From assembly GCA_013399305.1 (NCBI GenBank), contig VXAI01000039.1:4268372-4332371 (forward strand): a DNA stretch of 64,000 nt, written 5' to 3'. Position 1 is the stretch's first letter. Each line of letters opens with the position of its first letter. Both the position numbers and the translations under genes were made by a program. A model generated the notes under the pieces. The model did no database searches and was not told where the DNA came from. It saw only the letters and a program-made list of their open reading frames with translations. This document shows, piece by piece, positions 40,901 through 55,000 of the stretch. Source of the stretch: Rostratula benghalensis (Eukaryota > Chordata > Aves > Charadriiformes > Rostratulidae).

Positions 40901-42593
40901 TTGGGAGCAGCACTGTTCCATGTATGTTTCAGAAGTAGAAAATAAGAAGTTGAGTAGAATCAGAATAGTAGAGATTCATACATATTTAATGCTTCACATG
41001 GCTCAAAGGTACACGTAAAGATGGGGAATTGATGTTGAGATATCCCACCACTCTGTACCCCACCATTTTCACTGCAACAATTAAACTACGCTGAAGTGAC
41101 TACACTGTGATCAACTGTAGGTCACTGAAAGCATTAATAAGTGTTGACACATTTTAACTAGAAAACAATTAATAATTTGGTTATCCTAGCATAATTTTTC
41201 ATGCCTTGGATCTCTCCATGGAAGTGGAAAAGTTAAAATATAACATTAGGTCTTTCCTGTGTGGGAAAGTTTTTTCAGTATATCCAGTATATTATTTTAT
41301 GTCAAAAATTAAGGCAGGAAAACCATGCGGCTTGTGGTTTTAACTGCCATATTTTGTTTTGGTTTACCCTATGTCATTTTAAGAGGAGTTTTAGTATGCA
41401 CAGCTGTGCATCTTGGCTCCAGTGGTAATTATACTAGTATAACTGACAAACGCTTTTTTGCAGGCAAAACTTTGGTTTTCCTAGATCTGATGCAGGGGGA
41501 ATAACTATGGCTTCAACAACATCCTGAAACAGCCACCCCAACAAATCTTGCCTGAACAGCTTTTAAATTATCTGCCGGGACATATTAAATTACCACTTGA
41601 AAGACACATTGTGGTTGTTCCAATCAAACCAAAATAAAGTAATTAAGTGAATAGCATTGGTGTGATGACCTTCCAGTTTTGCACTTGAACCCTTCTTACA
41701 GACACCAGAATATTTGTACCTCCTTGGATGAACAGTGACATAAAAAAACCCCTTTCTCTCCATTTTCTCTGGCAAATAAATGCCTCTGTGTACCCTTGCT
41801 ATCTATTTGATACATGTCCTACAGCTTATCCAGGCTTTTCAATGTATTATACATATTTCATTTGACCAGCCACTGCTCTACTGCTTTTAAAATTTCAGGA
41901 TGAAGAAAACATTGATCATAAGTCTTAACTTTCCGGTATTTTTTTCTTCCCTGTGAGCAAGTCATTACAGTATGTCTGATTACTAGGAACAAGGAACAAA
42001 CATTTCCTCTCTGTGAAGAACAGGAAACAATGTTTGGAGAACAATCAAGTCAATTCTCCACGGAAAAAAATGTAGCAACAGGGGAGAGACTTGACCTTTT
42101 CCAATTAAAAAAATTAATTATTTTTTTAAAAAATCCATGTTCATCTGAAGAAGAAATCAGCTTATGTGTTCACCCAGTTTGACCTCTTCTCTAAAGATGT
42201 ATGACATTGTAAAGTATATTTAAATATCAAGCATAACCATTGAAGGAAACCAAAACACTAGGGGATTTGGACTAAGTATTTTGCTTTCATCTTGTGAAAT
42301 TCTTGTTAACATCTGCCTGCCATTGCAAATTATGTTTTCAGCTGAACACGAAAAAGTGCACCAGATACAAAGCAAGGCTGCTCCCCTACATGGAGCACAC
42401 ATGAACACGCACGGCCACCTGCTCACAGCTGTGGTTTACATGGGGGAGTTAGCCTGGGAAATAACATCAGCAAAGGCAAAGGGACTGCTCCGACCACAGT
42501 CCAGCTGGGGTCTTGTAAACACCAACAGTACTCTTTGCTGGATTGTGTTTTTAATGTCACTCTGTACTTTTTCAAATATTTATTAAAAATCGA
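37918..42593. other. No gene seen; non-coding DNA
   Basis: No supportable exon. It holds a G/T-rich low-complexity piece at about 39917-39951 and a few ATAG words near 40275. Overlapping open frames on both strands at 39361-39905 and 42220-42635 occupy slightly GC-richer patches and have no family resemblance. Confidence 0.55.
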
Positions 42594-42612
42594 TGGGGGG
42601 TGGGGGAGTGGC
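42594..42612 (+). repeat. G-run cluster 1 (possible G-quadruplex)
   Basis: The sequence tggggggtgggggagtgg contains two long G runs and a short one within 19 bases. It lies about 680 bases before the assembly gap. Quadruplex formation would need four tracts, so this site is marginal on its own. Confidence 0.5.
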
Positions 42613-42779
42613 AAACGTATGTGGCAGTGGCACATGCACTGACTCCCTTAATATATACCACAGATTGAAATTATATAGATATGTACACCTCCCGTCGCCT
42701 ATCTCATCCAATTGCATTTCATACAATTTTTGTTGTATTGCATAGTTCTTCCCTTTGGACTAATAAATAATTAATTTTT

Positions 42780-42803
42780 CGGGGCCGGGGGGGGGACAGG
42801 GAC
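42780..42803 (+). repeat. G-run cluster 2 (possible G-quadruplex)
   Basis: The sequence reads cggggcc followed by nine G, then acagggaca. The G4, G9 and G3 tracts can supply four stacks of three guanines with loops of one to three bases if the nine-G run is split, so a G-quadruplex is feasible on the plus strand. It lies in otherwise AT-rich DNA (aataattaatttttc immediately upstream), an abrupt composition change. Confidence 0.6.
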
Positions 42804-43293
42804 AGTATGTAATTTCATTGCCACAGCAGTTAAGGAGTCACAATATGGTTCCCCATTTGGCCCAAATGGAGGAAGTAATTGATGCCAATTTTTAACTGAT
42901 GAACAATACTTCCCTGTGTGTCAGCTCAGGCATGTGGTTTGTGCATCTGGGAGGTAAACACAAGGTTTAAATGTTCCTACTTGCACCCCAGACAGTAGAA
43001 ATTTGATGGAAATATTTCTCCTCGCTGTGCTGTACAACAGCTGCACTGACCATCTCAATACTGCCATCAAAATCCCTGGGCTGGTGCTCCCTCTCTGGCC
43101 CCACAACAAGTGCCGTGAGAACACTGACATCTCGATACATTACATTTCAGAAGAAAATGCAAATTTATGAGTCGTAGGCAGCAAGAGTGCTGTCAGAGTT
43201 TACAGGTTTAGTATTAGTTTTGCCCTTTTGGGCAGTATTTCTCAACATGCTGACCAACAAAAGAATCTCAGGGAAGGGAGACTTTTTTTTTCT

Positions 43294-43392
43294 NNNNNNN
43301 NNNNNNNNNNNNNNNNNNNNNNNNNNNNNNNNNNNNNNNNNNNNNNNNNNNNNNNNNNNNNNNNNNNNNNNNNNNNNNNNNNNNNNNNNNNN
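43294..43392. other. Assembly gap (99 N)
   Basis: Bases are unknown. The left edge ends in an eight-T run followed by TCT, which suggests a homopolymer or low-complexity stretch that sequencing did not cross. The true length may differ from 99. Open frames reading through the N run are meaningless. Confidence 1.
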
Positions 43393-46300
43393 GTTGGGAC
43401 ACAGAAAACAAGGGGTTGCAGAAAATAAGCTAATATTTATTTGTCATATTTTTGAGCTCACTATTTTCCATCTGAACTCATTTTCAAAGATGAAGTTATG
43501 GTTTTTTAGGCACCTGAGCCTGGTATTACTGAAATAGCAAATGCTCCTTGCAAGCCCTCTGCATGCTTAAAGCTGAGACTGTTCCATCACCGAGCTCCCA
43601 GCCATTGTGCTCACTTGACAGGAACAGCACAGCTGCTCTGACCTTACCATCTCCAAAACTGAGACATTAAGAAAGGGCAACAAGAAGATCAGAATTGCTT
43701 ATTCTAAGGGGAGAAAGACATGTTGCAAAGGCAAATGCAATGAGTGGTGACTGACAGGTAAAAATTCTTACTCAGAACTCACAGGAGACTAAGGAAACAA
43801 TGTCCTTTTAAATGACTGCACACTAAAAAAAATCCCATTAACTGGTAACTCATGAAACTCATTGTCATTAGACAGTACTGAGCTTAAAACACATCAAGAA
43901 AAATTAGATGTATATGGATGAATTCAAACACTGTCTTGCACAAGGACACAAAGAAGCCAGGAAGAAGTTGACTTGATGAGCAGGAGAATGTGAAACAGTA
44001 CCTGAAGTATGTAAAGATTACCATTTTTTCTCCCCCACAGAAAATAATGCTTTGTTTGTGCTCGCCAAAGTACTCAGCCACCATCTGACATCAGGCTGAG
44101 AGCTTGTTGATTAATATGCGTAAAATAACCTTTCTGGCACATTTCTTTAAAATTATGGGTCTCATTGTAGCTGTGTTTCTGATTTTACTCCCTGTAGAAC
44201 CAGATAGTCTGTCAAATGCATGCAGCAAATAATATGTTTACTGAATTTCATGATGTATTAGAAAGCTATTATTCAAAGGAATGTTCTCAATGGTTCATTC
44301 AGCTCTGGTCAGGGCTCTGCCATATGGGTTGTTGTTGACTGAATTTGCAAATCCTCCTACACATGCAGCAAAATACCAAGGCATTACAAGAACAAGTTAA
44401 CTTTATAAATCTCAATCACCTTTTCCCTTTGCTTGAAACAATGTTGCTATTGTCTTATCCACAAAATTCCTCTTGGGATATAATGATCTTTAGTCCTAAC
44501 ATATCACTGTAGTACTACAGAAATCTTAACTTTCACAGTTTATTTGCAAAATTAAGCAATTAAGCTGGCAAACTCAATACTTATTAAAACGTCTTTTGTC
44601 TCATAAATCTGGTGCCTGGGGGCTATTTTATAAAACACAAAGAGCAAATTCTGCCAGTAGCTGTCCCATGTTGAGTACAGAGCAAAAGAATGATGACCAT
44701 ATCTTTGAGATTTAGCCATACATTTAGCATGAACCGTGGGAATATTCTAGCAATTTATAATTAGTATTCATTAATCACATAAAAGGATTAGTTTCCCTTC
44801 TTGCATTCCATCCAGGTTTTAATGCATATTATGGACTGGATTCCACCTACTTTGTGGTTTTTTTCCCATTTTAGCTCATTCCATTTGTCCAGTTAGAATT
44901 AAAAAGCAAACAAAGATGTACAATCCTTCATAACTCTATAGTAATTCTAAAGAAATTACATATTACCCAAAAAGTTAACTTCATTTACATTGGCACTAAA
45001 AAAGCATTTCTAAATTAGCCTTGCAGCAAAAAATCACTGTCATTCTGTTTTATCCTGTGAAGATTTATTGCTGGGTATGCAAACCCTTCAACTGGTAGAA
45101 TACTGAATCCATTGATCCAGCCTTTCTAATGCAACATTTGGCTTGTGCTTTCTGTACCACCTGCTAAGTGTCAAATATATTTTGTCTCTTTGTACAGTAT
45201 AAAATCAGGGGTATCTATGGACCTGTATAAGAGGCAGCCCTCAGTGAAAACAACAGCGAAATGCTAGTGACACCATTTCTGGTCTGGCAATGATCCTGGC
45301 ATCATAGGCTGGTCAGAGCCTGTTGATTTGGGCACTAACACATGATAGAATTTATCATAGGAATATGTCATAAAAGTTCTTGAAAGGGGAGATGATGTTT
45401 GCACTTGGTGTGTCAGGGAATTGAAGGCTACTGGTGAGATCCAAATGAGAGTTGCTACAGTTAGAACATTTGCTAATGTTAGTATGAATGGCTGCATACA
45501 GGGCAGCATTGCAATTAGCAAGTACACCCTAGAGGAAAGGGTGTTTCAGGACTCCAGGACATGAGACTGTACAAAACTCTTAACATGGGTGGGAAAGAGG
45601 AGGCTGTATCTCACAGAAGTGGCACAGAGGAATTGCAAAGCAAAATTTGACAGCGAAGTTGCAGGCCTGAGTGACAAGCTGGCTTATGATGTTGTCCACT
45701 ATGATGGACGAGCTGTCTGTGAGGATTTGAGGGAAAAGATTAAGATCTTCATTAAACTTTAGCTGCTGGCAAGAAACCCATGAGATGGTATCAGGCAGAG
45801 GCCAGTCAAAACAAACCGGAGGCTTGATGTTTCAAGCCAGTTTAAAAAATACAGACAATGAAGAACTGTTTGAAACAATGCTGAACTTTCAGATTCTTTT
45901 TATAGTTTATCTTGAATTTTTCCCAGAAGAACACAATCTTAGTGTGAAAAGTGGCATGCAAAAGTGAAAAAATCATATATTTCTGTATTTTCAAAGAGCA
46001 TAAGAGTGTACTGAATTAATATATATTTGGTGCAAATAAGAATAACTGATCTCTATAAGGATTATATTAAACATATTATGATTATTAAAGATACATTATG
46101 AATTTGGTTGGATTCCTTCAGACATCTAGTGTATTTCAATCATTATGCTCTTAACTATTTATTCAGCGTCATGATTGAAAAACCTTCTATAGCAAGAGCA
46201 TGACTTTACCTTAGAAGCCTGCGAATTACAGCTTCTTTTAGTATTCTGACTTTTCCTGGGTTTTCCCAGGTTAACTTTACCTCAGCCCCACATCCCAGCC

Positions 46301-47956
46301 CAGCAGTGCCAGGGCATGGGAGAAAATCACTAATTCTTCTGCAATGAACCTTAGCAGCCCTCCATTTCACTGTTGTCTCCCAGCAGAAACTTAAGTATTT
46401 TCATTTTCTCCCTCCCTAAACTACTTCCCATTGGAGAAAATTTGACCTTGCCTGAGCTATATATAGTACATATGCTGTAGTGTATATATGCTGTGCCTGG
46501 CCTTACATCTGCCTTGTGACAACATGGCCTTGCCTGATGGTCACCGTGCTGTTGGCTGAACTCACTTCCACTGGACCCACTCTGTACCTTCTGGCTAGGG
46601 ACTGGGGAACAGCAGTCTTGCCCCTGGGGCCAGCCTCTGCTCCTGCAGGCCTCTGAGATAAATGGCTGGGGACAATCTAATCTTCCAGTGTTCCTCCTCA
46701 CCATTTTCCCTATTCTTACAAAAGCAAGCCTTTCCTTATGACTAGTATCGAGGACCTGCCTTTCAACACAATGAATTCAGCCAAGCTGTGTTGAAATATT
46801 TGTAATCCTGCTCTTATCTTTTCTTCTTGGTTCCATTTCTGTGCTAACTCTATGACAAGCAGCCCAGCCTAGATAAACAATCCCATACATCATACTTATC
46901 CTAAAAAAGACAATTGTTTCTCAGTTCCTGTGAGGCAGGATGATTACACAGATGGTGTGAACGTCCTTCTGCATGAAGATTTTCGCTCTGGCATTGTTTG
47001 TCTCAAAACTGAACGCTTACTGTCCCACAATGTCTCCTTCATTTAGACTAAATTGTTCAGCAGGTTTACGAAGTCTTGTATTCGCTGTCTCCTTCACTTT
47101 CCAAAAGAGCAAGAGGCTCAGGAGAAGCTTTACTGATCCCTTCTGCCAAAGTGAGCAAAAGTTTTCAAGGAGTTGCTTTATGGTATTCATTTTCCAGTGG
47201 CTGACTTGATTTGCCATGCTCCATTAAGACAGTGTTGTGTACTAAGCAAGCCTCAGAAATGGAAAATTGTGTCTTACGGTAATTTAGACACCAACCTCCC
47301 CCAAAACCAAAATTAATTCCTATAGGATATGTACTGGCACAGTTCCAAGCAGCTGGGCTTGCACAAAGCAGCCTTTTTTTCTTTAATATATTCTGGTGAC
47401 ATTTTGTCCCTGTCTGTAAAATTTGCCCGTATTCTCCTGAAAATAGAAGCAATTGAGCTTTCCCTGACCTGATCTGGAGGAAACATAAAAAAGCTCATTT
47501 TGTTATGAAACCTAATTAATTTACAGTCTCAGAGCTCATCACAAAAATTTTGTTGAAAAGTATTTGGGAAGCAGAGGAGGCCTCAAAAATGCTATTAATT
47601 ACCACTGTGTGTTTTTTACCCATTCCGATTCCAGGGGAGTACTTGCTTGCACAATACTATGCAAAACAGTCTCAAGACTTCCTAATATTCTCCTGTTCTG
47701 TGCTGGAGAACTACTAAACCCAACTATTTACATGGTTTTATGGTATGCAAGACTAGGTTTGCAGCAGCATCACGTTGCTTAAGCTAACCCCGAAACAGAA
47801 GCAAGGCTGCTATGTGCCCTAAACAGAGATGTCCAAGCTGCATTAGACTTTTATTCTACACCAAGGCTTACTTTTAGAAGTAATCTCCCTGCATTGAGTA
47901 GTCAAAAGATATTTGATTTAAGGATTTATTTAATTTTCATTTAATGTTTTAATCCA
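43393..47956. other. No gene seen; non-coding DNA
   Basis: A plus-strand frame at 45565-45762 (65 codons, no Met) reads somewhat protein-like (EVAQRNCKAKFDSEVAG then LSDKLAYDVVHYDGRAVC) but lacks splice sites and a recognised family, so it is not called. A TA-rich run lies at about 46458-46490. The GC-richer block 46490-46650 loosely recalls the LTR-like repeats elsewhere in the window (cactggacccac, cttctggct) but the similarity is too weak to assert. Confidence 0.5.
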
Positions 47957-48190
47957 TTTTGTTTGTTTGTTTGTTTTCACTGAGATAAAATTGCAAGTAT
48001 TTATAAAGCTAGCCTGGAAAGCTCAAACAGTAAGTTGAATTCTGCATGTCTGAATTATAAAAAAGTTAAAAAAAAAATTATAATAAACTAACTCCTAACT
48101 CCTATACTTCTCTATCTGTTCTTTTAGATTTTTTTTATTATTATTTTCTGGGATTTTTTTATTGTCACCTTTTTTTATTTTCTTTTTTTA
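47957..48190. repeat. T-rich low-complexity cluster including (GTTT)n
   Basis: A GTTT run at 47957-47977, an A-rich piece near 48068-48085 and a strongly T-rich tract at 48121-48190 (runs of T separated by ATTATT words) lie within 235 bases. This is simple sequence with no indication of a retrocopy, since no gene-like sequence precedes the A or T runs. Confidence 0.75.
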
Positions 48191-51100
48191 AAGCCTATCT
48201 TCAAAGTATTGCTCTATTTTGGATTTTACCTCTCTCCTTTGAACAATGGATCAAATTTGAAGTATGTTTATCAAACATTTTATTTTTAAGTACATCACTA
48301 ATTTTATCCTCAAAATTTTATGTTTCTAACAACTGCCAGCTCTCTCTTTATTTGTTGAAAAGGTGATAAAATTAGGATTAGGGAATAGAGAAGAAAAGGC
48401 TAAGGAAATCTTCAAGCAGAATGCAGAAAGAAGTGTATATATGTAATGTATGACTCCCTTTAATGTACTAAGCATCTTGATTTTTGAGAAAAGCAATTTA
48501 AAGAAATGAGTGATGGTTTTAAGTAATTACTTTATTTACTTGAAAAATATAGCCAAGTTTTCAGGCACAGAACCCTAATTACTCAAAATTCAGTAGTACC
48601 TCTGTTAAAATTTTTTATGTAGTTATTCTTATCACAGGCCAGTACCTCAGGCAACAGTCACCATTTTACCAGCTGTGAATCAAAGTAAATATGAAAAGCA
48701 ATAAAGGTATTGCTATCTAAATGACATTCATAAGAATTAAACTTAGCTACATTTACAAATTTGTGCTCTAGCTATTTGCATAGTGATATGCAGGGCACCT
48801 TAAGTGGAAGAGAGACCCGAGCACTTGTAGATGAACTGATCACCCATTCCTACAATCTCACAATATAATCAGGTCTTTCTGTTAATGTTTTGTAGAAACA
48901 TAACTATCCTAATTTGAGTGCTGCCAAGTTAAGGAGTGTTTCCAAAACTCAAAAAAAAAATCTAATTACATGTGATTTTTAGAGTGCTCTGGCTTTTCAG
49001 TTCATCACATTTCATAACTATTCTTTTAGATGTTTTGGATGTATGAGAAATTTTATACATTTGAAGTTCTCAACTATGTCAAAGCTCCAGGAAACAGACC
49101 CATTTTAAAGGAGATGTTTCTGTGTAGCTGTAGATAAACCATCTGACAGACAAAATGCCTACAACTCTGATGTTGGGCCTTAACAATGGTATTGCTAACA
49201 CCTGAAATGCACTTCTCTGTGCTCTCAGAGCTGTAATAGAAATAATCACTACAAGAAAGCAGCTGCCCATAGAGATACAGGAGAAGAATCCCACAGTAAA
49301 GTAGAAGATGAAAAGGAAATGTGTTTTAATGAAAGTCAGTAGAAGCACACAGGACTTCACTAACAACCTTCTGGTCCCTTGTGAGCTTTGCTTCACAAGC
49401 CAAGACCTCCAGCCCAAGACAACGAGCTGGCAAGTGTCACCTGTTTCAGAACTTGGCTTTGAATCAGGATGACCTAATTAAAGATTAAAGCTCTTTGCTG
49501 AAAATTAATAACTGCTTCACATCTTTCAGAGAATGAATTGATTTTTTTCTCATATTTTTACAAGCAATTTAAAGCTGTCTAATTGGATTACAGCTGCAGT
49601 AATAATAGGTATTCACCTGGACATCCTTTGATGATAGTTTTAAAGGTGATTTGAAGTTGTATGGTCATACATGGGGCTATTGCCATCATCCAATTGATTG
49701 GTTTTCAAAGCTGTTATCTGATCCAAAGTCAGCCATCACTCAGAATTTTAGGAAATATTTTTCACATAGTAACTTTAGATTTGTGCAGAATTTTCTAGTT
49801 AGAATTCAAAAAAATATATATCACCCTCACAAAATGAGAAGTCCAACTGCTTCAGTGTGTTGTAGTTTCACTAAAATATATCTAAAGTGGTAAGTAATGA
49901 ATGTCTGTTTTAAGAACTGCTTGATTGTATAATTTTATACTTTATTTGATGTGACAACATAGACTATATGCCATCAACGAAAGAGAGATCAAATAAACTA
50001 CACGAATTAGCCCAGGAAAAGGTATTATGAGGAGGCAGCACCAGAGTCAATGCTCTACATTTGGAAATCAGAGATCTAACACACCATGCTGGCAAGCACA
50101 GACTACCCTAACTCTTGAGTGAGCATATATCTTCAGTATCATAAGCCTGAGCCAACAGCTACCATATTCCCTGGGACTGCTGCCATGAGGTCTTCAGGGA
50201 ATGTTCTACCAGATTTTAAATGAGGAATGACCTTTAGATAAAATGGCAGCATATAAACAGTTTAGACATGCTGTTTTAGCTGGATATGCAGTCTGAGCTG
50301 AACTTATTTTAAGATCTTTCTTTAAGACTTAAATATTGTGCTATACTTAATCCATATTACTGTGTACCTCAAAACTACAGGATTATGTAAAATGCAGTGT
50401 GTACAGTTTAGCAGCTTTCAAACTGATTATGAAACCTGAAAAAGTAGAGAGCTTTCCTCAGACAAAAAATCATGATATTACACATTTGTATTAATTCAAA
50501 GGTGAACCATTTGCCAGAAAGCACTAATGTCCTTCCTCATGAACTGCATTAGCAATTTATTATCTATTATAACCTTCTACACAGGAGGTTGTTAAATTAA
50601 TTGAAGTGAAAAACAACTTTTTGCAAAATGTATGGAATAATGTTTGAATTGTTTATTACATGGCAAGTACTGTTAATATGACATGAATCCCAGGTTAACA
50701 CTTCATGTACAGATAGGAGTAGCTACTGTTCATTTGCTGCTGTTCTTGCAAGAGCCTTGGAGAGCATTCACAGGATGTGTCTGAAAATAGATTTTGTATC
50801 TGAAATAAATGGAAAGATGTGTCACACTCTGTCCAACCTAGTAATTCATTGTAATAAGTTATTACTTATTTGAGCAGGTATAGAATACATTTTGGCCTCA
50901 TTAAACATGCTGAAGAGTCTTACACTAAAGTTACTGTAAAGAATTCTCTATTTAAAAAACACTAGTATAAATGAGAATCAGAAACTGGTTAGGAATAGGT
51001 AAAGAACTAATTTAGATAATTCAAAGTTTCCATTTTTGTGAAATCAAGCCCAGGGGTGTAATTAAACATTGTTAGTATCTAGGGAGGAGCTGGATAAATT

Positions 51101-52002
51101 GAGAGAGAACCTTAATAGAACCTCACATTACCTAATCTTCCATTAGCTGTTTCTTTTTTTCCAAATTATATTGCTAGCCCCTTCTTTGCCCATGATTTAT
51201 GATGTGAGGGACATGCCACAAAACACAGCACACTGACTGGGCAATCTCCTGTCCTAGCCAGAAGGAAATGATAAAAGCTGGATGTCTACACACAGGCTGG
51301 AAATCATCTATTTCCATTGGGAATTAACACCTGCAAACTTGGCCAAAGTGGCCTTTTTCCAAAGGATCCTAATGGTTAGAGCACACTTGTGAATTGAAAA
51401 GTACCAGTACTCTCTGCAGCCAAATAATATTTGAATGTAGCTAACCCACCTCTCTGCAGAGGAGAGCTGAGAAAGAATCCTTACAGCAATAGTTTTCTGA
51501 AATGGATATTTCTGAATTTCTTCTTTGGAACCCATTCCAACTGGTACTCAGAAAATTCACTAGAAAGCTTTACAGGTCAGAGCAGATGTCTGAAATGCAG
51601 AGAGGAATCAAGCTGTGGTCTCTATTATGTCCATCATAGGAAAAAACATACTAGTTGCACTAGTTTTTAAGCACAATTCAATACAAAGACCAAAGGCTTA
51701 GGTTTACAGAAATTTGTGCAAGCAGGAAAAGATTTTTTTCCCACTGAAAAATATCAGAGTCGCATAATACACGTTTTTGTTTCAGTACAGAATGCTTGAA
51801 CAGATTTTGGCAATGCCAAGTGAGAAATGGGAAACAAAGCTTGGGAATATGATGTGCAATTGCAGAAGCTTCCCTGGAACTGTAGGGCCGGGTTTGAGCC
51901 TTAGAGGATGCAACTTTTGCTTCCATTAATGTCAATAAGAACATTGTTATGAAGTCAAAACACACACAAGAGTGGGACATAATCTAGCAAAACTAATCAT
52001 AC
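48191..52002. other. No gene seen; non-coding DNA
   Basis: A minus-strand frame of 112 codons at 49079-49417 is rich in hydrophobic residues (a Leu/Phe/Ile stretch around LTFIKTHFLFIFYFTVG), but it has no splice context or family resemblance and is treated as chance. No repeats beyond short A runs (48952-48960). Confidence 0.5.
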
Positions 52003-52020
52003 ACTGTGTTGCAACACAGT
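52003..52020. repeat. Perfect 18-base palindrome
   Basis: ACTGTGTTGCAACACAGT equals its own reverse complement. There is no spacer and the flanks do not extend the symmetry. It could be a symmetric binding site or chance. Confidence 0.8.
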
Positions 52021-55000
52021 CCTACTGCAGCTCCAAGACTTGAGGCTGCTAGAGTCATCCCCAGGGATGGAGTCTAGGGGAGAGAAGACTAGAGCCAGCT
52101 ACGTGAGAAAGTGCGGCCTCCCTTTATCCAGATCCCACAGTGGAAGTCATCCAATGTGCAGGACTTTTCCAGGCTTTTGTCACCATAGAGTGGCAGGGAG
52201 AATGGCAGCTTATAAAAAATTTAGTTCGAGGAACTTCTATTTTCTTAAACATTCATCCCATCCTTAAAAAGTAGAATAGCCATGACATTGAGCCCCACAG
52301 GTTGTTTTTGCAAACAAAAATAAAAGTACGCTTTTCTCCAATGACTTGCAGTCCCTCCTTACCAGGCATATTTACAGAGTTTTTGTCAGGACTTCTCCCC
52401 CACTGAAGAGGAAAAATGACTTATTTTTCCTTGGTAATTACACTATGACCTATACTTGAAATCAGGGAAAGTGAACAGGCTGAAAACTTGACCTTAAACT
52501 ATATGTTGGAGGCATGGTGCCAAGTACTGAAACACATGCAAGTTCTGTTTTCTTAGCAGGAAAGGCAGCAATTGTGAAAGCTCGAGGGTATCTACACTGG
52601 TAGGTGACAGTAGAAAATCAAAGAAATCTTAGCACTAAGGCAACAGTGTAACAAAAAATACACGTCAGCTCTCCATGGCCACACAGATTATCACTCAGAT
52701 AAGAGTGTGATAGAGTGTAAGAGTTCTTTCCCAGTATGGTGTTGACACTGCCTAAGCTTTAATCTGTTGTTCTTTGCCGTTCAGATCTCTTGTTTCAGAA
52801 CACAAACACTAGCAAGTTGACAAAAGCTGTGTTTGCACATTATAGCTACTTGCAAACTAGCATTTCAAGTTCAAGTTTAAACATACAGACACACAAAGCA
52901 AAATGAAGTGGAAGGCTGTGATCTTAATGGGGGTTTAATCTCTTTTGTTCTCTGACCTATTGTGGCTCTCAGAATACATCAACGCTTCTGTCGCATGAAT
53001 TGCCTTGTTGGCTTAGTTCATGCTGATACAGCCAAGCAAGCATTCAAGTGCAACAAGAAGTGTAGGGTTTGACAGTATTTTGCCCTCTTTCTAGCAGCAG
53101 GTACTACAAGCACCTCCCAATGCAGTTATAAAACCAGTGAGTCAAACCGGGCCCTAGATGCAATCCTAAGTGCAGTGACTCCTGCAGCTGGACAGAAAGA
53201 GCCTTATACCTCAGTTAGAAGGCAACTTTGGAAAGCAACTGCTCAGGTAGCTGGCAGGGCACTGAGTGTGGGGGCACTGCCAAGTCTGCTGAGCATCGTT
53301 GCAGAAGACCAGAGAAAGGCAGAATATCACTGGAACAGAACGATAATGTCTCATAACATTACTTTTTCATGTCTGATTATTAAGAAAACAACTCATTAAG
53401 AAAAAAACTCACTACCTTTTTAGTGTACATAATAGGGATTTTTCATTTCCCTTTCCCTTTTTTGTGTTACAAAGCCTGCTCAGCTAACAGCCCAGCAACG
53501 GAAGTCTCCTAATTAAAAGTGCAACAAGAACTGAATGACTACAAAAGGAACCCACAGCAGAAGGAATGAGGGAGCTGAGGTCCTGCACAACAGTGATCAC
53601 TAAAGTGGAGCCAGCAGTAATTTGTGTATTAGCTATGTCACAGCAGGTCTCACATTCTCTCACATCTTCAGAAAAACCCAACATGTTTCTAGGATTTCTC
53701 ATCACTGTCTGTCTCTCTGTCTTTACCATCCTCTCAAGACTTCAGCTAGATACACTCTAATAATGATATACATGAAATAAATGAAGAGATTCTCTCAACT
53801 TAGAGAGCTGTCTACGTCCAATAACATTCATGCTATACGCCAGTGACAGCTCTGATGGTGGAATTGTCCATGTGACCATGAAAAGAGGTAGCAGGAGTGA
53901 AAGGGAGTTTTGGCAGGCATGTTACAGCCCTGTGGGACTGACCATCCTATCTAAGATAAAATTCCTCAGACCCTTCCCTCACAGTGAGCTTTTTAAAACT
54001 GGATCTTGTCATATTTAACAGGACAAATCCTTTTATCTTCCTTCAGCATGAGGCTTTTATAAGGTCGTCCTAGCTTCTGTTTGGGTATCACCAGTTCCCC
54101 ACATCTACTGCAACCATGCCACATCTGCCTTCAGAGTATTCCTCAGTCATTTCTTATTTATACTTTTTGACTGAATATTTCTTTTTCAGGAGATCTGAGG
54201 TAGGAAAAAATCAGATGACCAGAAAAGACCCTGTCTTAGGCATGTGCTATAACCACATATAACTGAAAATTAAGATGTACGACCTGCTGTTGTTTTAGAA
54301 TTCCCAGAACAGAGCAGCTTGCTGGACTGCCAGCTTTTACCATTTGTCAGACATAGTTCTTACACTTCATAAGTCTGGCTTTCACACTGGTGTTATTTTC
54401 CTTAACAGCTAATAAATTCCATCAAAATCTCAAAGTGCTTCACATAGCTAGCTGAAGAATACCTCTCATAAGGCATGCTTGTGCAGCTTAACAGACCTCC
54501 ATGGAATGCCATGCCAGCTTTTCCACTGAAGGAAAAACAGATAATGTTCTTGAACAGTCAGTGCTGGAACCAAATGATTAAATAAGAAGTAAATGTACTG
54601 CAGAAGACTAAAAAGGAAATAACAATTGGGACTGAACTTATTTTTAGAGAAAGCCAGCCACCTATTTCAAGATCTGATTCAGTTAAATAATGTCATTGGT
54701 GTATTAGTAAGAAATACAGATAAAATAATGCATCACAGAGGAGATAAAAGGTTTCTGCATTTTGTGTGCACTTCTTCTTTTCCAAAAGAACAAAATCCAT
54801 GGAACTGCTTTTGCAAAGCCATCCTCTGGCATTAGAAGGTTGTCATCTGCTTGCTTTCTTTTTTTTTTTGTTGAAGACAGATCAAACTCAAAACACGCAA
54901 GCACCTCCATCCTTGCAAATAAAGATAATCTTATATAGTCTTAGAAATAGGAAAAAGGCCTGAACACCTCACAACATTGCTGCTGGTTGAATAGCCCTCA

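Noticed and set aside
43187..43537. Plus-strand frame of 116 codons across the N run
   Set aside because: It is only open because unknown bases cannot supply stop codons.
46458..46650. Possible third copy of the LTR-like repeat
   Set aside because: Only isolated words (cactggaccc, ttctggct) match, not in a convincing order.
49079..49417. Hydrophobic 112-codon minus-strand frame, membrane-protein-like
   Set aside because: The hydrophobicity follows from T-rich codons; there is no topology pattern, splice context or family motif.
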